Shown here piece by piece: positions 50,657 through 63,419 of a stretch of DNA of 64,000 nucleotides. Both the position numbers and the translations under genes were made by a program. Source of the DNA: Rotaria sordida (lineage: Eukaryota > Rotifera > Eurotatoria > Philodinida > Philodinidae). Under the pieces are notes generated by a model. That model was not told the origin of the DNA and made no database searches. It worked only from the letters and a program-made list of their open reading frames with translations. The stretch's first letter is position 1; each line of letters starts with the position of its first letter. The stretch covers positions 1-64,000 of the forward strand of contig CAJNOL010001299.1 of NCBI GenBank assembly GCA_905250125.1, read 5' to 3'.

Positions 50657-52770
50657 TTGATTATTGAAAAACTAGAATTTTTCACATTTTTTTTTTTTCA
50701 TAGAAAACAAAACATATTATTATGTAGTCGATATGAATTGTTAAAATTCGTTCTATTCTTCTTTTTTTTAGTGAAAAAATATTATTTATCATGATGCATT
50801 CATGCATCCTGTAACAAAAAAGCTATCTTATCTTCAATGTGATGCCTGTAATTTGACTTTGGCATGCAGTACCTCAGCCTTTGTACCCTATGGATATGTA
50901 ATACACGAGTCATGAAGAAAAATAATACAAAAGATTTCTAATGTAAATATTCACATAAGCATCGATACCATTGTGTTTGCCAATCTTTCTTCATTATCAG
51001 AACTGGGCATGTATCAATAGGCACTCTTGACTTATAGATCAACATAAAATGATATATGACCACCAAAATAAAGAACAATTATCTATATTGAGATTTTATT
51101 CATTCTTTGGTGGACTATTTACAGTTATCATTGAAATTGTAGAATAATTACAATCGAGGTAAATATAAAGATATATCATTTGTTTGCATCTCAATACATG
51201 TATTTAAACTATTTTTATAACATTATCCATTCGATGAAATAAATTATTATTAGAGTTCTTATAAATTGATAAATAACTATATAATCTATTTTATAGAAGA
51301 CTCCGTTTCAAAATAATATCCAACAAAAAAGACCATCTATCCAATCGATATTAAACAAGTTCTATGAAAATCTAATGTATTTTGTTCAATTTCAATCAAG
51401 TTTTTGAATTACTATGAATAGCATGTTGTCTATTTTCTTTTGTTGGCATATCAATATGAAATACATGTTCAAAATAAGTCGTTTATTATTTTCTAACTGA
51501 TAGATATTGTTTGGCTTCGAAAAATATTAAAATTTCGATTAATATTAAATTATGGAAGGTTAAACAAAATTGAATTTTAGATTATTAAACTATTGTTTAC
51601 AAGAATGAATATTTATTAATTCATGAATTTTCAATTCTCATTACTTTCTTCATCGTTGGTTTTTTCTGATGGACTATCATTTGTCACAGTTTAATTTATT
51701 TCATAAACGAATGCGAATCAAGAGTATTTGCTTGGTGATTTAATGAATTTTCAAAATGATCAAATCCTTACACAATTGTATTGATTTTCGGACTAAGAAG
51801 ACGACAATTACTAACGAAATATATCGTAAAAAAAACTTGCGAATAATTATCATAATTAATAGGCACCGTTTGTTAACAGGTGTTGCTAATTACAAAAAAC
51901 TTTTTAGAATAGACGAGGCCGTCATAAAAATAATGCAAGGAAAAATGAAAAACTAACTTAAAATGATGACTGGTAAGAAGTTTCATCGTTATGTCAATGG
52001 AAAAACTAAGAAGACTCTCTTCTTAGGAAAAAGATCAAATGTTTGTTTCGTTAACTTGTCAAATATCTAAAGTCAATATCATCGAAAAAAAAGAATTAGG
52101 TTGAACAAAAAATTATGACTAATATTTTCTGTTACGCTTTGTCATGTTGTTTCATTTAATATGTGTCATCAGTTGATTTCATAAAGATTGTTAAATATTA
52201 TGGTATTACGTGTTGATTGATATTTTATTGAAATCTAAAAATTTATTTTGAAGAAAGAAAGTTTATCTACCTGTCATAATCGAATATTGTTCTGAATTTG
52301 CATGTGAATCATAGATGTAAGGAAATATGTAACATTTTAGAGAATTCTTGGAAATATATTCAAACTAGGTGTCGTCCAAAAATTCAGAAACAATTTTTCA
52401 TCATAGTATTTCTGTATTAGTCTGACAACGACAACAACTTCAAATATTTTCATATGAACAAAAACGCCTATAAAATGAAATATATATAGTTATTTTTACT
52501 GGTAAAAGTCTATCGGTAGAATCCTCTGCTCCCAAAATTTCTACTCAAAATTCTTTAAATCAATAATGACATAATTACATTTTTATAAATTGTATTTAAA
52601 TCTTTCTATTGTATTCTATACAAGAAATGGAAAATCTTAACTTTCAATCTAGTGTATTTACTTCAATGAATTTATTATACACAATTTTTATATACTAAAA
52701 AATATAAAAATCGTATAATGAATACTGTATACATTTTCTACTGCACTTCTTTCTAATGAAACAATACTGA
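50657..52770. other. Intergenic region
   Basis: About 2.1 kb of AT-rich spacer between the convergent P450 copy 2 and the zinc-finger/SPRY-like gene. The Lys/Arg/Ile-rich frame at 51756-51956 shows no recognisable domain. Confidence 0.5.
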
Positions 52771-53808
52771 TCAAGATGCAAATTCAGGTGGCAAAATGCG
52801 TATGCGAGTGTTCTTTTCATACAAAATGACATTGAATTGCCAAGGTAAACTGCAATAATTGATGTCAACAGTTAATTCATGTTTTGTGTGCGTACGTTCA
52901 TTGATCATTGATATTTTGAAATCATCACAATCAATTATTAAACCAATAACATCATTTTTTTTCATTTCAATGGGATGATTTGAAGATATTGGGTTTGAAC
53001 GTCCATTTGACCAACTATAGTTATTGTTGCTCCATCCATATGTTGACTTAGCGCTATGAACATCATTTTGAACAGGAGTTGATTTGGCATTGATTCCAAA
53101 AAATAGCCACGTACCTGAAAATTCTTCAATACATAGTCGAATTTTATGAACTCCTGAGACATATTCATTCTTGCCACGAACTTCCACGATTGTAGAAGAA
53201 CCGCCATCGACAACTGTATGACCATTTTCCCGAATCTGCACACGATTGTCAGATACTTTCTCAAATAATTCATTTGTTGGCTTGTTCATTATATTAACAG
53301 AAATGTTCTCAATTAATGGATTTCCATTCACTGCATTGATTGTTATTTTTGATGACGAAATTGTGTTTAGTTTGAGATCATCAAGTGTTTCTTTCCAACG
53401 ATAAAGATCTATCTCAAGAAAGTCACCTTGTTCACGACATTCATTTATTTGTTTTGCTAAATGTTGTAATTTTTGAGATAAATTATTTGTATCGTTTTTC
53501 GTTAATTCCGATAATTCTTGTCGTAATTCTTTTGCTCGTTGTTGAATTTTGAGGACTGATTGTGTTTCCCATTCATTGACTTGTGTGATCAATGGATGAC
53601 AAATTGGATTATTAGTTTGTTGGGTAAGTGAATTTTTTAGATCATCATGTTCACAAATAATTTTGTTTAGTTCATCATTGAGTAGATTTCGATGATCAGT
53701 AAAATGCTTAAAACAAAATGCTTGTGAACATCCATCACAAGTAGTAATTGCCACTTGCTTACAACCATCTCCTGTAGAACATAATTTTTTAGACGATGAA
53801 GACGCCAT
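52771..53808 (-). CDS. B-box-like zinc finger, coiled coil and SPRY-like domain protein
   Basis: A single exon encodes 345 aa. Residues 10-39 hold a zinc-binding pattern with Cys10, Cys16, Cys24, Cys27, Cys32, His35 and His39, like a B-box. Residues about 45-145 are charged and heptad-like (a coiled coil, for example QQRAKELRQELSEL). Residues about 190-345 resemble a SPRY/B30.2-type beta sandwich (GVHKIRLCIEEFSGTWLFFG; KKNDVIGLIIDCDDFKISM). The layout is TRIM-like without a RING, so it may be a scaffold or recognition protein rather than an E3. Intron-less copies of this layout are, to my knowledge, numerous in bdelloid genomes. The ATG is in a fair context (GACGCC upstream strand) and no frame breaks are seen. 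The ligand is unknown. Confidence 0.82.
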   Translation of the reverse strand: MASSSSKKLCSTGDGCKQVAITTCDGCSQAFCFKHFTDHRNLLNDELNKIICEHDDLKNSLTQQTNNPICHPLITQVNEWETQSVLKIQQRAKELRQELSELTKNDTNNLSQKLQHLAKQINECREQGDFLEIDLYRWKETLDDLKLNTISSSKITINAVNGNPLIENISVNIMNKPTNELFEKVSDNRVQIRENGHTVVDGGSSTIVEVRGKNEYVSGVHKIRLCIEEFSGTWLFFGINAKSTPVQNDVHSAKSTYGWSNNNYSWSNGRSNPISSNHPIEMKKNDVIGLIIDCDDFKISMINERTHTKHELTVDINYCSLPWQFNVILYEKNTRIRILPPEFAS

Positions 53809-54078
53809 CAGTTTGTTGACTTGACAAACAGAGAATGAAAGAAAAAAAAAGAACGATGCGGAAAGAAAGTATGCTGCAATGTCAATAAACGAACGAATTT
53901 ATCTTGAGTAAAGAATAAAATAAAAATAACAAAGCTTTCTATGAGTCATATTATATTTTGTTGTGAAAAAAAATCAGTTGACAAACAAAAATATGTGAAT
54001 GATGTTGGAAAGTACGCGATGATAATTTTCAATTGATTAAAGATACAAGTAACGTTCATCGTCAAGCGATTCACTTAG

Positions 54079-55194
54079 CCCTAGACTGATAGAATACATG
54101 TACGGATGTAATACCATAAAAAGCTATATTAAAAAAGTAATACGCAAAACTGATAATATGACCACTATATCTTAGGTGACCAGAAAACTTAATTTGGAGA
54201 ATTCTCACTCTAAGTAAAGATGATGCATTTACAAATTTAATCTTTTTATCGTTTTTGTTTTATTTTTTTTTTGATATATTCTTTCGTGAAAATGTCGTCA
54301 GAAATTATACAAAACTTCATATCAGGTTTAAATCTCAAGCAAACATAGTTTCTTATAAACTTGTAACAAGTTTCAAGCATATCAGTATGTTGATCAAAAT
54401 GGATAATCAAATAGCTTTTCGCAAAAGTTGCTGACTTAATAAAAATTTACTCATAATTTTTATCCTCTGAGATTACATTACATACTTAAGATCATGTCCA
54501 GTTGTTGTAATCGTTCCTCTCGGGTATCAAAGAAGAAACTACGTTTATGCGACGATTTGTTTGCATTCATATCGTTGTTCATCTTTCAAATAATAAATTT
54601 TAGTGTATTTTAATCATTTTTAGTTATCTATTGGCGCTGTTTGCACAAAAAAATGAATTTTATTTCGTTTATTTATATATCACATTATTAATAAAAATAA
54701 ATTTTTATTATCGTATGATCATTTGTACCATAATTACCAAGTCGATTTTTTGATCATGCTTTTACTATCATCACTAGTACCAAATCACTATGGCGATTTT
54801 CACCATAGTTATTATTTGGCCATTTCTACCACAGTTACCATGGTCATTTTGACCATAATTGTTAAATAGTCGTTTGGACCACAGTTACGATGGACATTTT
54901 AACCAAATTGTCATTTGTACCATAGTTACCACGGTCATTTTGACCATAGTTCTTATTTGGTCATTTGAACCATTGTTATTATGGGCATTTGAACCATATG
55001 GTCATTTGTACCATAGCTACCTAGTTAATTTTGGAAAAAAATGGCTGTTTGTGCCAAAAAAATGGTCGTTTGTGCCAAAAAAAATGGCCGTTTTTGCCAA
55101 AAAAATGGCCGTTTGTGCCGCGTTACCGACGGACGGACAGACAGACAGACACAGGTGAATTTAGGTTTCTAGACCCTAGCCTTTCAGTCTAGGG
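54079..55194. mobile_element. Candidate element bounded by 11-bp inverted repeats and containing a minisatellite
   Basis: CCCTAGACTGA at 54079-54089 is exactly mirrored by TCAGTCTAGGG at 55184-55194. Between them, on the right half, lies the degenerate ACCATAGT/GGTCATTT tandem array and a GACA microsatellite. No transposase frame is visible, so it would be non-autonomous. The boundaries are inferred from the inverted repeats only. Confidence 0.4.
54725..55160. repeat. Degenerate minisatellite with GACA/GACG microsatellite
   Basis: Units built from ACCATAGTTACCATGGTC and GGTCATTTTGACCATAGTT recur about every 25-50 bp from 54728 to 55020. They are followed by four ATGG(C/T)CGTTT-GTGCCAAAAAA units (about 55040-55115) and a GACGGACGGACAGACAGACA run at 55128-55150. 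The array is rich in GGTCA/TGACC half-palindromes. The open frame across it (54859-55158) is a by-product of the repeat. Confidence 0.8.
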
Positions 55195-56851
55195 AACAAA
55201 GAAAATAAAATGCCTTTTTTTTTATGTTTATCGGATTTTCTATGATAATTAGGGAAGTTTTGTTTTTTTTACTCTGTTGTTCATAGTTGACAATCGTTTA
55301 GTTAGATAAATAGATGAATTGATGAAAAACAATATTTATCATATATATTCTCCGTAATCAAGAGAAAGTTAATTAAAAATGAAATGATTTATATTTCGAT
55401 TATATTGAAATAAGACTTTATATTATTTATATAGAATATATTTTCTTATGTTTTTCTAGTAAACGATTATTAATTTGAATTAAGATGAGATGTTGACAGA
55501 GTGAATATAGATAATTTACTAAATTCTAGACTATTTTCAATCGAAATAATTTATATCGATCGATTTCGAAAAGATTTTTCGGCTGGAACTAAAATAAAAA
55601 ATTTTTCTTCATTGTTGAACAAAACCAATTCATAGTCCAATATCAATAATATCTATCAATTGATTAACTAACTTATCCTGAACTATATTATACTATTTGT
55701 TTTCTTTCGTTTATAGATTATTTAATTCGTTATCCTAATAGTAAGAGAAATTTCAAAAAATATTCTCAAGATATAAAAAGATTAGAATAATATTTGTTTA
55801 ATATCATTTTTGGTTTATTTGTTTAATTGATCATAACGAATATATCCTGTTAGGATAAGCAGACGTATCATTTATCTGAGGAAGAAAAAAAAAGTAATGG
55901 CTGAAAAGTGACGCCATTACAGAAAAATAGACGAGTATTATACAAAACATATTTTATTTGTTGCCACGATAACAAACGAACAAATTGAGTTGATCGAATA
56001 AGTCAATCTGTTGATAATAAATAACAAATAAGAGATAATTTAACAAAACGGATAAATATTTCGAAATAAATGGCGCTAACTGGTCTGATCATCCTGAAAA
56101 GACGAGATTTAATCGTTTTCTTTTTCTCTGTCTTGTCATTACCTTTCTAATCTAAGAACGATTTTTATTAAAGACATTTCGACTATATTATAGAAGAAAA
56201 TCGGATAAAATGACATTTTCAGATCGATGTGCAAATCAATATTTTCCATTTGTGTCAACAACTATTAATGATCAACATATACAAACCATTTTCAATATGA
56301 CATGAAACGTTAAAAGAACTTGTTTTTTTAAACATATCGAATGATTAGATAAACTTGTTGTGATATAAAATAAAATCTAGATAACATTCAATCGTTCTAA
56401 TAGATAACACCTATTACTTTATCTAACGTTCATAGATATTTTATTAATTGATAAGATCTTCTAGATAGATAATTACACTTTAATATTACAGAATAAATCG
56501 AATTTAAATCAAAGAGAAATTCATTGCTAAGTTGTTGATTACACTAAAAAAAAAAGAATTTTTCTTTTAGATTTGATTTTATTCATAGATAGTATACTCA
56601 ACCTATATTTTGTCTTATAGATGACGTGATTATAGATAAAATTTAACACTGATTCAAATGATTTAGTTTATTCTATTAAAACATTTCTTAAATGTAGACA
56701 ACGTTTTTTACTTATTAGAAGTAAAGAGTATGAATATATTCTGTATTAGCACTCATCTTTATTAGAAAATAGAATCTAGAGTGGATTTTCTCTTGATCTT
56801 CTCGATTTAACATGATAATTACAAATTCTAATCGAATTAGATCTTCGTTGT

Positions 56852-56891
56852 TTAACCCTGAGAGTCCCGGTGACGCATATATGCGTCGTTA
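56852..56891 (+). mobile_element. Solo piggyBac-like transposon end
   Basis: A TTAA (56852-56855) is followed directly by CCCTGAGAGTCCCGG and the perfect palindrome GACGCATATATGCGTC. PiggyBac-type elements insert at TTAA, begin with CCC and often carry such GCGTC/GACGC subterminal palindromes. No matching opposite end or transposase was found nearby, so this is a remnant or one end of a degraded element. Confidence 0.45.
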
Positions 56892-57030
56892 TGCACTTAC
56901 TTAACAAAGGTACTCCTGATATTGTTTTTAATTATTTGAAACATCGTTTTATCGTTTATTATATGTGGGGTGGGTGGGGGCTACTAACCAAAAGAATAAC
57001 ATCCGCATCATCGATGTCAACCTACCATAA

Positions 57031-57172
57031 TAGATTTAGATGATCTTCTAATTCTCAATGTTGGAGTTGAGAGATATAAAATCTACATGAGAGTGTTGAG
57101 TGTATCGTTGTGAGTATCCTCATTCAGTTTCTATGCCCCAACGTTGAGAATTGATAGATGATCTTCATCTAT
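57031..57172. repeat. Short inverted repeat
   Basis: TAGATGATCTTCTAATTCTC on the left is mirrored by GAGAATTGATAGATGATC on the right, extending to ATGTTGGAG against CCCCAACGT. Loop about 70 bp. Confidence 0.5.
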
Positions 57173-57929
57173 GATAGTAGCTTCAAATCGGTATTCGCAC
57201 CGACACACTACATCTTACCCTAGATTATATATTTGTCCTCACTGGAATGAACCTGTATGTATTGTTGATTGTTTCAAAGACAACGATAAAAAGATGAATT
57301 ACTAATGCGTTTTTTTGACACAAATATGTAATTTGTTCGGAAAGAAAAAAAGATCATATTTAAAAGTTTGAATTTTCGCAAAAACAATGTGTCTTTCTGG
57401 TTTATTTAGGTGATAAAAATAATAATAAAATTGATATGATATATTAGATGAATATTTTTGAAGATGTTTTTTGAAAATTGATTCAATAATAGGATGTATA
57501 ACTTATGGTAGATTACACAGAAAAAAATCAATAAAATCTAATCAATTTTAAATCTATGTGTTTTAATTGATCATAAAAAATGAATAAATAAGTAATAGAT
57601 TTCGTATATGTATCATTTTTATTTTTAGTTGGACATCAGCAAGATGGTCTAGATTAATAATTGATACCAAGTTTAGTAGAAAAATAAAATATTCTTATTT
57701 TAAAAAACTATCATTTAACTATAATTTAATTAGAAAATCAAATAGTTTTATTATATTTAAATTCCAATGAGTTTTTCTTATCATTAGTAAAAAATAACAT
57801 ATGACGATACAATGTAGAATTGTTAAAGAAAAAACAAAATATTTCAATGGATTTAGAGAAAGAATTTAAATAGATAATTTATATTCTAAACGATGTTCGA
57901 TAACTTTAATATAATCTTCAAGAAAAATA

Positions 57930-58820
57930 CTTAGGGCGTACCCAAAGTTCGTGTACCGAGTCTACTTAGCCATATAGGAAGCTTTAAGAAACTTTCTTTC
58001 TACTATATGGTCTTCAAGAGAAAAAAATGCTCTATTTTCCTATGCTATTTTATCATAATTCAACTAATATCATGATAATCAATTTTCGATAGGACTTTTT
58101 CCGTGATGATTTGTGCTCATAGTAGTAGATTACAACGGATGAGGTAGGTTAGTTTTCAATTCATCAATCGATTCTATTCACAACTAAACTATACTATAAG
58201 ATGTAGCGTGAAAACCTTTACAATTTACATAAGACCACTTACTTTATAGTTGCACTTTTTCTTTTCCAAATAAACAAAGTTTTCAGGGACCAAATTTGAG
58301 GCATTGCAAAAATTGGTCGCGCAGAATTTTCCTTCTTTTGAAAACAATTACAATAACCTTTACTATGAAGATTGTAGAACTTTTCGTGTTGCATCTTGTG
58401 GTGTATTATGTTTTCTTTTGATAAACCATATTAAGTATCAAAAACATTATCAATTTTCCATAGTTACAATTTGATTGCCCAAAGTTTTGTCCATTTTGAA
58501 AACGAAAAGTGTAACTATAAAATAAGCGATTTAATATAAATTGTAGAGCTTTTCACGCTGCATCTTATGCTTGTATATTTTGGTTATTAATACAATCTAT
58601 GAAGGAATTGGATACTACAACGCAAATCTTACCAGAGCACAAATGATGACGAAAAAAGTCTTAGCAAAAATTTATCATCATGATATTAGTTGAACTATGA
58701 TCTTGAAGCATAGAAACATAGAGCATTCTTTTCTCTTGAAGACCATATAGAAAGAAACTTTCTTAAAGCTTACTATGTGGCTAAGTTACCTCGGGATATG
58801 AACTTTTGCTACGCCCTAAG
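57930..58820. mobile_element. Tc1/mariner-type non-autonomous element with TA target duplication
   Basis: The element starts CTTAGGGCGTA and ends TACGCCCTAAG, perfect terminal inverted repeats, each flanked outside by TA. Arms of about 195 bp are imperfect inverted copies (ACTATATGGTCTTCAAGAGA against TCTCTTGAAGACCATATAG; AATTCAACTAATATCATGAT against its complement). The inner part is also partly palindromic, and a unit of about 40 bp (TTGTAGA(A/G)CTTTTC...GCATCTTRTG) occurs three times, once inverted. No transposase frame is present. Confidence 0.8.
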
Positions 58821-58822
58821 TA

Positions 58823-61800
58823 GATGTTGAAATAAATCCATTAGATTTTTTATTAGTAAATATATTCAATATTTGATAGAAATTCAAATAATTTATTAGA
58901 AAATGTTAAACAAATTAGTAGAGATGATTTCATATCCTATGTTTCTATATTAATATCGATTTCAATTAACCATATATTAATAGGAAGAATTAATTTGATT
59001 AAATTTTTTATCGTCACCTTCTTCGAATTAATTATATTCATTTTTATTCTCTAACTCATTAACTGTTATTGACGAATATATACATTAAATTAATATTCAT
59101 AGGATAAAATAAAGATTATAAGCAGTTTATCTTACTGACTTTGTTTTCTCTGTATTCTCATCTTTCGAATTAGTTATTATTCTCTTTTTCATAGACACGA
59201 CTTTTATCTTCACTACACCTTTTCTCACCAAGAAAAACGTGACAGACATTGTTATACACCGAATGATATATACATAAAAAAGCAATAAAATCATTTTGAA
59301 AGGTTCTTCGAAATCTTTAGAGAAGACTTTTATTTTCGAACTGATTATTGTAAAACTGAATTGTTTTCAATTTGCTATAATATGAAAAATAAAAGAAAAA
59401 ACATTTTATGGAATGTCAAGTATAGTGATATGACTTCACTAAATAAAAACATGTGCATGCCGAGATCATGGACTTTCCTAGACGATCATTTTTATATCTT
59501 AACTACATTTCAAGTTAGTTTAGATATTTTGAAAAGAAAAGTAAGTGCTACAGGCGTTTATTCACAGAAGTGATTAGTAAAAGCCTAGCCTTAGTGATGT
59601 GGCATAACAAAAAACGGACATTGACTTTCATTTCATACTTTTTAGTTTTAAGAAAATCCAAATAAAGGCATTATTTTTCAAAAACTAAATAGTAAACTCT
59701 GTATTGAAAGTATTTTTTTCTGAGTATGTCAATATTTTTCAAAAGATCGATGTGTTTTTCGTTAGCCATGCCATCATGTACGAATATACATAGGGACAAT
59801 ATGTTCTAACTTGCAATAAGAAGTTCAAAATCAATTATAAATCGTAGAAATCTTTCTTCAGAATCTCTAGATGATGGGAATACATTAGATTTTTTTTATG
59901 TCGAGACTCGACAGAATCTCTAGAAAATGTGGCTTTGAGAGAAAGTTCTTTTGTTTTCTTTTGAAGTGTGATGTTGTTGAAAATCCCATCAGAGATGCGA
60001 TTCATCCTCTCAACTCTATCTTGAAACTTTTAGATTCTTGTCTCTTATAATTAAAGAGATGTTTGCTAATTAAATTTTCATCAATTATCAAAGCCAAATG
60101 GAAGATGTATATGCCTTCTGGTACCTGAAACAGTCTATGGATTTCTTGTTAAATTAATAATTCTAATCATCATACAACGTAAAGCATAAGAGTATGTTCA
60201 ATAACTTGAATAATTATTAATAATAATTGCTGTGATGATTAGGTTTCTGTGAAGCAGAGAAACAATATTTATTGATAATAAGAAATAGAAGAACGACAGA
60301 TAACAACGGTTGAAGGCCAAAATAAATATAATTGTTTTTTTTCTGAATAAGAATGAAAATTGACTCTTATTTGTTCTGCATAATGGATTGAAATGAAAAC
60401 CATTCAAATTGAATTTGTTTCCAGTAGAAGGCTTTTTTATTTTATTTTAAAAAAATCGAGTACTTTAACATGAACATAGATAAGCGATCGAAAGTTAAAC
60501 AATAATATTCTAAGAGAAAAGCAAAATATTCTTTTATTTTTTATGAAAAAAAAAGAAAAATTCGTCGGACACATGATCAACTAGGAATTTTTTCTTAGAA
60601 AACGAAAAAGAAACTATTTACTGGTTAGTTAAATCACTATTGAAGAGAAAAAATGAAGTACTGATGAAGAAAAAATCTTTGAATATGAATTCTATTTTAT
60701 TTTAAAATCGAACTTTTTTATCGAGTGATTTTAAAAGAAAAATAAACGAAGAATATCTATTAGAGAATTCGAATATCTATTGAATAATAACAAATATAAT
60801 GTTAACGTTTATTTCATTATGTCATTCATATTGTTTGCTTCTTAATTGATCTACTGATTAGATCTTATTTAAAAGATTTTCAAATTGATTTCTCTCGAGT
60901 CGATTGATTCAATTTATCACTTCGAAAAAAGCACCGAATGCTTTACTATTTAAAAAAACAACAAACATTAGATAGATTTAGATCTGATCGCAATGTTGTT
61001 TTTATCGAAAATAATCTTGCTAAAAACTAATCTTTTTATTTTTATTTTTCTTAGTTTTGTAATTTGACCGTATTTTCATTGTTGTCCTAAAGATAACAAT
61101 TCCTATCTTTTTACAGTCATATGAAATTTTTCTCATAATTAAACAAAATAGAAATATTGAATAAATCTCTATTCAATCAAGTCATTTTAGATTATTCTCA
61201 ATAGATATTTAAATAAATATTTATTATTGTTTGCTCCTATATGCCACAACGTCAACCAATAGAGACTTGTTCTATTGATAGTTTGTCATTGACAGAAAGA
61301 TAAATCGGAACTGTTAGGCAGAATAAATCGTCTTACTCAATTCATAAGTAGAAAACGATAGAAAAAATAAAAATTCATTTTAAAATTTGAGTCGAAAGTG
61401 CTGAAGCAAAGAAGTAATTCATCTGCCTCGCGACCTAAAGACCGTGAAAAAACATCGTCAAAATCAATGAGGAAGAGTGACGGACTCTGATGATATAAGA
61501 TCGGGTATTGTGTATTAATAGGAATAGCTCACCTTCTATGAACAACTTCCTTCTTGCGTTTACTAATGAATTGCATATAAATATGGTGGAGAAATGTCTC
61601 CCAAAATTTAATCGAACAGGAATTTTTCTGACAGCTTTTCATCTGTTCGTTGTAAATCGATAATAATCAAGAGTAATGTTTAGAAATGAAAGAAAATGGT
61701 GAGAAATCGATTTTCAATATGAACGTTGCTTTCGACATTATTAATCGAGTTAAGATTGATGTAGAAATGATTTTGTTTTATAATGAGAGAATAATTTGAT

Positions 61801-62680
61801 GAAAATTGAGAAAAAAACGTTTGTTCCTAAAACCGATCATAGTTATTCTTATTTTGAAAAATACGTCAAGACGTGTTTGATCGAAATCCTATTCATGCAT
61901 ATTTTTATTCAACATTGTCAATTTTTATAAACTCAAATATTTGAATATTTTCTATAGAAAATATTAGTCTCGATTCAAGATTAAATAGAATATAGAACTT
62001 ATATAAAATGACTTGATCAATTTTCATTTTAATAAAAGCAAATAGAAAAACAAATCTCGGTAGTCTTTCCCTTATATCAATTTTTTCAATTACTATTCAA
62101 TCATTGATCAATCAGATTGAAACAGATATTGGAAATTCTAATTGATCTTCTATAATAAGAATTTCTCTCGATTGATTCTTATTGGACAATCTTATTACTG
62201 AGAATAGATAATAAAATTGTGGCCAAAAGGTCATCGCGTTGCACTTGTATAAGTCGATATGTATTCAACAATCAACATAATCAAATTTCACTCTTCTCTC
62301 CCATCAAATACTTAGTGAAGTCCAAAAGTTGTGACAGTCAGACATTAATACTCTATAATAAGTGTGAAAAAAAACTTCCTTTTTTCTTACATAAAGCAAC
62401 AGTACAAATATTCTCCTATTTTAGTGTGCCTTTTGATCACTAATGAACTAATATGATGATAATCGAAACTTCGATAAGAACTCTTTTTCATCATATATCA
62501 GAGTTACACCAGTGTCCATCTAAAAAAAAGAGCAGTCCATTTAGTTCTACAAGTTTAGATAGAAACAAGATAGAGAGTATCGGTGCTTACTCTTCGAAAC
62601 AGTAGATCAATATAGATTCAATCGTATAATCAGATCGATTGACTCAACCTCCTGGATCACATAGAACTGAACAGATAGGT
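58823..62680. other. AT-rich intergenic DNA
   Basis: About 3.9 kb without a recognisable gene. Open frames at 59361-59573 and 62219-62443 have no domain, no splice partners and no support. Confidence 0.5.
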
Positions 62681-62689
62681 GAATAGCTC

Positions 62690-63390
62690 AATGTGAAATT
62701 ATAACTGCAAAATTTCATGGAAAATTCTACGTAGAGAAAGAGTCGAACAAATTATTTAACAGGTAACTACAACCTCGAACCTTTCTTTCAAACTTCTATG
62801 GAAACAAATAGAAAAACAAAAATAATTCAACGCATCACTTTTATTTTGAACTTTTATTTCAACATTATACGTAAATCAATAGACAAACATAATACCTTTA
62901 TATGTAACTATAACTTCGAAAATCACATCTAAATCAATAGAAAAACAAATAGATGAACGCGTTATTATATCTTCGAACTTTTCTTCGAATATACTACCTT
63001 AATCGGATAGACAAACAAATTGGTTAATATGTAACTATAACTTCGAACCTTTTCGAGTATTTTATGAAAAGAAAGGAACAAATAAATAACTCAATTCGAA
63101 ATAATATATTAGAAATTTCATTGGAAAATTAGCAGAAAATGAAAATAAAAATGAGTAGCTCATTATTAAATTAAAGCTTGGAACTTTTCTTATAAAGTTC
63201 CTATGAAATCTAGCGATTAATCAATATATCAAGCTAAAATCAAATATTCAAATCTTTCCTAGAATATTTTCTAAAGCCAAAAACAAAAATATATCTTAAA
63301 ACTTTTCTTAGTAAATTCTTGTTAAACCATGTGATAAATTATTAGATCAACCTCGAATTATACCTTCAAACTTTTGTTAAGGCCTACTCT
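62690..63390. repeat. Degenerate tandem repeat, unit about 65-80 bp
   Basis: Repeated units share TAACTATAACTTCGAA(C/A)CTTTT followed by a variable stretch and AATAGA(A/C)AAACAAAT. Starts of the TCGAAC block are near 62776, 62850, 62920, 62974, 63043 and, more diverged, 63176 and later. It directly precedes the right-edge repeat element. Confidence 0.6.
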
Positions 63391-63419
63391 CAACAAATCG
63401 ATCTTCGCCCAGGAACATT

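Larger units (their letters stand above)
55195..57929. other. AT-rich intergenic DNA
   Basis: No gene was recognised on either strand. Contents are a piggyBac-like end at 56852-56891, a TGTGGG-like G tract at 56964-56980 and a short inverted repeat at 57031-57172. Confidence 0.5.

Noticed and set aside
52962..53273. 103-residue minus-strand frame overlapping the SPRY-like gene
   Set aside because: Alternate-frame shadow of a clear 345-codon gene.
54859..55158. 99-residue frame ending in a TDGQTDR-like sequence
   Set aside because: It is translated minisatellite and GACA microsatellite, not a gene.
62219..62443. 74-residue plus-strand frame
   Set aside because: Isolated, no domain, no splice context and not clearly different from random frames in this region.
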